The notes beneath the pieces are model-generated. The model ran no database searches. It worked only from the letters and a program-made list of their open reading frames with translations, and was not told the DNA's origin. From Mycobacterium interjectum (lineage in GTDB: Bacteria; Actinomycetota; Actinomycetes; Mycobacteriales; Mycobacteriaceae), in assembly GCA_002102225.1 (NCBI GenBank), contig LQPB01000007.1:1-64000 (forward strand): 64,000 nt of DNA, in the 5' to 3' direction. Below, in pieces: positions 61,697 through 64,000 of the stretch. The position numbers and the translations under genes are program-made. Each line of letters starts with the position of its first letter. The stretch's first letter is position 1.

Positions 61697-62833
61697 GTGA
61701 GCGTCCTGGCGCGGCTGGCCTGGACCTACCTGGTGCCCAACGGCGCGAACTTCGTCGACCTGCACGTCTACCTCGGCGGCGCGGCCGCGATCGACCATCC
61801 CGGCACGCTGTACAGCTACGTGTACGCCGACCAGACCCCCGACTTCCCGCTGCCGTTCACCTATCCGCCGTTCGCGGCGGTCGTCTTCTACCCGCTGCAC
61901 CTGTTGCCCTTCGGCCCGGTCGCTTTCCTGTGGCAGGTCGCGACGATGGCCGCGTTGTACGGCGCGATCCGGGTCAGCCAGCGCATCATGGGTGTCCCCG
62001 CCGACGCCGGTCAGCGCGTGGCGATGTTGTGGACGGCGGTCACCCTCTGGATCGAGCCGCTGCGCAGCACGTTCGACTACGGGCAGGTCAACGTGCTGCT
62101 CATGCTGGCGGTTCTGTGGGCGGTCGCCAGCTCGCGGTGGTGGCTATCGGGGCTGCTGGTCGGCGTGGCGGCCGGGATCAAGCTGACGCCGGCGATTGCG
62201 GGCGTCTACCTCGTCGGCGTCCGGCGCTGGGGCGCGGCCGCGTTCTCGGCGCTCGTGTTCCTGGCGACCATCGGCGTGTCGGCCCTGGTGGTAGGGGAGC
62301 AGACGCGCTACTACTTCACCAAGCTGCTGGGCGACGCGCACCGCATCGGGCCCATCGCCACCTCGATCAATCAGTCCTGGCGCGGCGGCATCTCCCGGAT
62401 CCTCGGCCATGACGCCGGCTTCGGACCGCCGGTCCTGGCCGCCATCGCCGTCACGGCCGTGCTGGCCCTGCTGGCCTGGCGGGCGCTCGACGGGTCCGAT
62501 CGGCTGGGCAGGTTGCTGGTGGTCGAGTTGTTCGGGCTGTTGCTCTCGCCGATCTCCTGGTCGCACCACTGGGTCTGGTTGGTGCCGCTGATGGTTTGGG
62601 CGATTCACGGGCCACCGCGCGAGCGGCCGGGCGCCCGCCTCGTGGGGTGGGGCTGGCTGGTGCTCACGCTCATCGGGGTGCCGTGGCTGCTGCTCTTCGC
62701 CCAACCGACCATCTGGCAGATCAGCCGGCCGTGGTATTTGGCCTGGGCCGGGCTGGCCTACATCGCGGCGGCGGTGGCGACGCTGATCTGGGTCGCGGCC
62801 ACCGGCCGGCGCGAGGCCGGCTCGACGGACTAG
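61697..62833 (+). CDS. pimE: PimE mannosyltransferase (GT-C)
   Basis: A polytopic GT87-family enzyme that adds the fifth mannose to phosphatidylinositol mannosides using polyprenyl-phosphomannose. [11 protein letters not shown] contains the catalytic Asp known for Pim[18 protein letters not shown] and [15 protein letters not shown] are family motifs. GTG 61697 is the only clear start, giving 378 residues, but the same frame is open back to 61574 and encodes a PimE-like N-terminus ([10 protein letters not shown]) with part of the first helix. No ATG, GTG or TTG exists in that segment, so the true start may be non-standard or the sequence contains an error. Confidence 0.9.
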   Translation: MSVLARLAWTYLVPNGANFVDLHVYLGGAAAIDHPGTLYSYVYADQTPDFPLPFTYPPFAAVVFYPLHLLPFGPVAFLWQVATMAALYGAIRVSQRIMGVPADAGQRVAMLWTAVTLWIEPLRSTFDYGQVNVLLMLAVLWAVASSRWWLSGLLVGVAAGIKLTPAIAGVYLVGVRRWGAAAFSALVFLATIGVSALVVGEQTRYYFTKLLGDAHRIGPIATSINQSWRGGISRILGHDAGFGPPVLAAIAVTAVLALLAWRALDGSDRLGRLLVVELFGLLLSPISWSHHWVWLVPLMVWAIHGPPRERPGARLVGWGWLVLTLIGVPWLLLFAQPTIWQISRPWYLAWAGLAYIAAAVATLIWVAATGRREAGSTD

Positions 62834-63114
62834 TCGCCGACGATCCCGTCGATGTCGCGCGCCATGTCGACGTCATGCTGCGTGATTCCGCCCGCGGAAT
62901 GCGTGACCAAGGCGAAAGTCACGGTCCGCCAACGGATATCGATGTCCGGGTGATGGTCCTTGCTCTCGGCGTGCTCGGCCACCCGGCGCACCGCGTCGAT
63001 GCCGTCGAGAAACGTCGGGAACTTGATCGACCGGCGCAGGGCGCCTCCGGAGCGCTCCCATCCGTTGAGTTCGGGCAGTGCGGCGTCTACTTGCTCATCC
63101 GTTAACACAGCCAT
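62830..63114 (-). CDS. phhB: 4a-hydroxytetrahydrobiopterin dehydratase (Rv1159A homologue)
   Basis: A 94-residue pterin-4a-carbinolamine dehydratase. [20 protein letters not shown] carries the paired His and the later His of the active site, and [11 protein letters not shown] follows. The size and position fit Rv1159A. It recycles or clears pterin carbinolamine, possibly in molybdopterin-related metabolism. ATG 63114. The stop overlaps that of pimE (4 bases). Confidence 0.92.
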   Translation of the reverse strand: MAVLTDEQVDAALPELNGWERSGGALRRSIKFPTFLDGIDAVRRVAEHAESKDHHPDIDIRWRTVTFALVTHSAGGITQHDVDMARDIDGIVGD

Positions 63115-63140
63115 ACCCCGACGGTATACCGTCACTGGCC

Positions 63141-63533
63141 ATGCCGACCCAGATCGTCGTCGCCGCAGCGGTCCTCTGCGGCCCCGCGGTACTTCTCGCG
63201 CAGCGCGTCCGGCCGCCGGAGCTGGCCGGCCGCTGGGAACTGCCCGGCGGCAAGGTCGCGCCCGGCGAAACCGAGCCCGACGCGCTGGCCCGTGAGCTGG
63301 TCGAGGAGTTGGGCCTGCAACGCGGCGACATCGCGGTGGGCGAGCGCCTGGGCGCCGACATCGCGCTGAATGAGCAGACGACGCTGCGGGCCTATCGGGT
63401 TCGGCTGCTGCGCGGGGAACCGCGCCCGCGCGACCACCAGGCGTTGCGCTGGGTCACCGCGGCGGAACTGCACGAGGTCGACTGGGTGCCCGCGGATCGC
63501 GGCTGGCTGGAGGACCTGGCCAAAGCGCTGTGA
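63141..63533 (+). CDS. mutT2: MutT2 Nudix hydrolase
   Basis: A 130-residue Nudix enzyme with the box [20 protein letters not shown] then ELGL (GX5EX7REUXEEXGU). MutT2 cleans oxidised or 5-methyl dCTP and 8-oxo nucleotides from the pool. It lies between phhB and narG as Rv1160 does. The ATG at 63141 has no good ribosome site. It is slightly shorter than the M. tuberculosis protein (141 residues). Confidence 0.92.
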   Translation: MPTQIVVAAAVLCGPAVLLAQRVRPPELAGRWELPGGKVAPGETEPDALARELVEELGLQRGDIAVGERLGADIALNEQTTLRAYRVRLLRGEPRPRDHQALRWVTAAELHEVDWVPADRGWLEDLAKAL

Positions 63534-63829
63534 GCGGGCTCATAACGAGTCCACAGGCTGCATGCAGGCAACCTACAGCGCCATCGCAGCAGACACGCGT
63601 GAAATCGGAACGTACAAGCCCCGAAAAACCGTAACGTCGATTTGCATGCCGGAAGCGATCCCGATGCCAGTTCGGACGGTGTGGCCCTGGCCGCCATGCC
63701 GGGCCGCGCTTCGCCGTGTCGAGACAACGCGGACTGACGGCACCGGTTTTCCCTAACGCGCGCGCGGGCGGGTTTCGAGCGCTCGAACCCGACGGCGGGT
63801 TTCGACGTGGATCTACTAGGAGGCTTTTC
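63534..63829. other. 296-bp narG upstream region
   Basis: No gene is seen. It contains the palindrome at 63774-63787 and two direct copies of GGCGGGTTTCGA (63768-63779 and 63794-63805), with the first copy running into the palindrome. The narG ribosome site AGGAGG is at 63818-63823. Confidence 0.5.
63774..63787. promoter_or_regulatory. 14-bp palindrome upstream of narG
   Basis: TTCGAGCGCTCGAA is a perfect palindrome 43 bp before the narG start, set in a direct repeat GGCGGGTTTCGA. It may be a transcription-factor site or a leader structure. It does not resemble the published DosR box. Confidence 0.45.
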
Positions 63830-64000
63830 TTGACCGTGACACCTCACGTTGGTGGACCGCTCGAGGAGCTACTGGAACGCAGTGGGCGATTCTTCACGCC
63901 GGGCGAGTTCTCCCCCGATTTGCGCACCGTCACCAGGCGGGGTGGCCGCGAAGGCGACGTCTTCTACCGCGATAGGTGGAGCCACGACAAGGTGGTCCGG
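63830..64000 (+). CDS. narG: Respiratory nitrate reductase alpha subunit NarG, 5' end only
   Basis: The first 57 codons are present: VTPHVGGPLEELLERSGRFF and then GREGDVFYRDRWSHDKVVR, which match the start of mycobacterial NarG. NarG holds the molybdopterin guanine dinucleotide site and reduces nitrate on the cytoplasmic side. The TTG at 63830 has AGGAGG six bases upstream; GTG 63836 is the other choice. The gene runs off the right edge. Confidence 0.95.
   Translation, partial: MTVTPHVGGPLEELLERSGRFFTPGEFSPDLRTVTRRGGREGDVFYRDRWSHDKVVR

Overview
The window is high-GC actinobacterial chromosome and almost certainly a slow-growing Mycobacterium outside the tuberculosis complex. It carries a PE_PGRS gene, PE and PPE genes, an ESX-5-type esx pair, a cobalamin riboswitch in front of metE, and a long run in the order of M. 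tuberculosis Rv1138c-Rv1161: oxidoreductase, ICMT, CPBP protease, ECH, mcr, SDR, mmpL13, methyltransferase, sirtuin, GntR, DUF1697, Rv1155, Rv1157c, Rv1158c, pimE, phhB, mutT2, narG. The species is not resolved. No tRNA, rRNA, CRISPR array or intact insertion sequence was seen.

Layout. 1-9.1 kb: a PE_PGRS gene running off the left edge, a large cyclase/AAA/LuxR regulator, then a PE remnant, PPE-MPTR, PPE-SVP and two esx genes. 9.1-12.5 kb: an MddA-like membrane methyltransferase, a flavin amine oxidase and a membrane diguanylate cyclase. 12.5-17.4 kb is a scarred region: a decayed prpD fragment, a PE gene with a C-terminal membrane helix, a prpD copy broken by one missing base, no prpC beside it, and a TPR lipoprotein of foreign-looking composition. 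17.4-22.2 kb: a DUF3556 membrane protein behind a KstR-type palindrome, then metE with its B12 riboswitch and a small secreted protein.

22-41 kb is a lipid or steroid-like catabolic island: a short P450-like protein, SDRs, a double-TetR regulator, a nitroreductase, a paired acyl-CoA dehydrogenase, a MFE2-type SDR, a NorD/NorQ-like VWA plus AAA+ pair, a cytosolic LIVBP-fold protein, an AveC-like membrane protein, SDR, P450, ALDH, thiolase and enoyl-CoA hydratase. Six copies of one 15-bp imperfect palindrome (about AACARATATTWGGTT) sit in the intergenic gaps of 24.6-32.8 kb, including in front of the double-TetR gene. They suggest one locally controlled regulon, which is the main discovery candidate here.

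41-49.7 kb: a type III polyketide synthase, ICMT methyltransferase and FAD hydroxylase operon (alkylresorcinol or quinone type), two paralogous NAD(P)-binding proteins around a CPBP protease, then ECH, mcr and SDR. 50-64 kb: an intact mmpL13-like transporter with a TetR gene, housekeeping and repair genes, envelope genes (the Rv1157c/Rv1158c-like Ala/Pro-rich proteins and pimE), mutT2, and the start of narG at the right edge.
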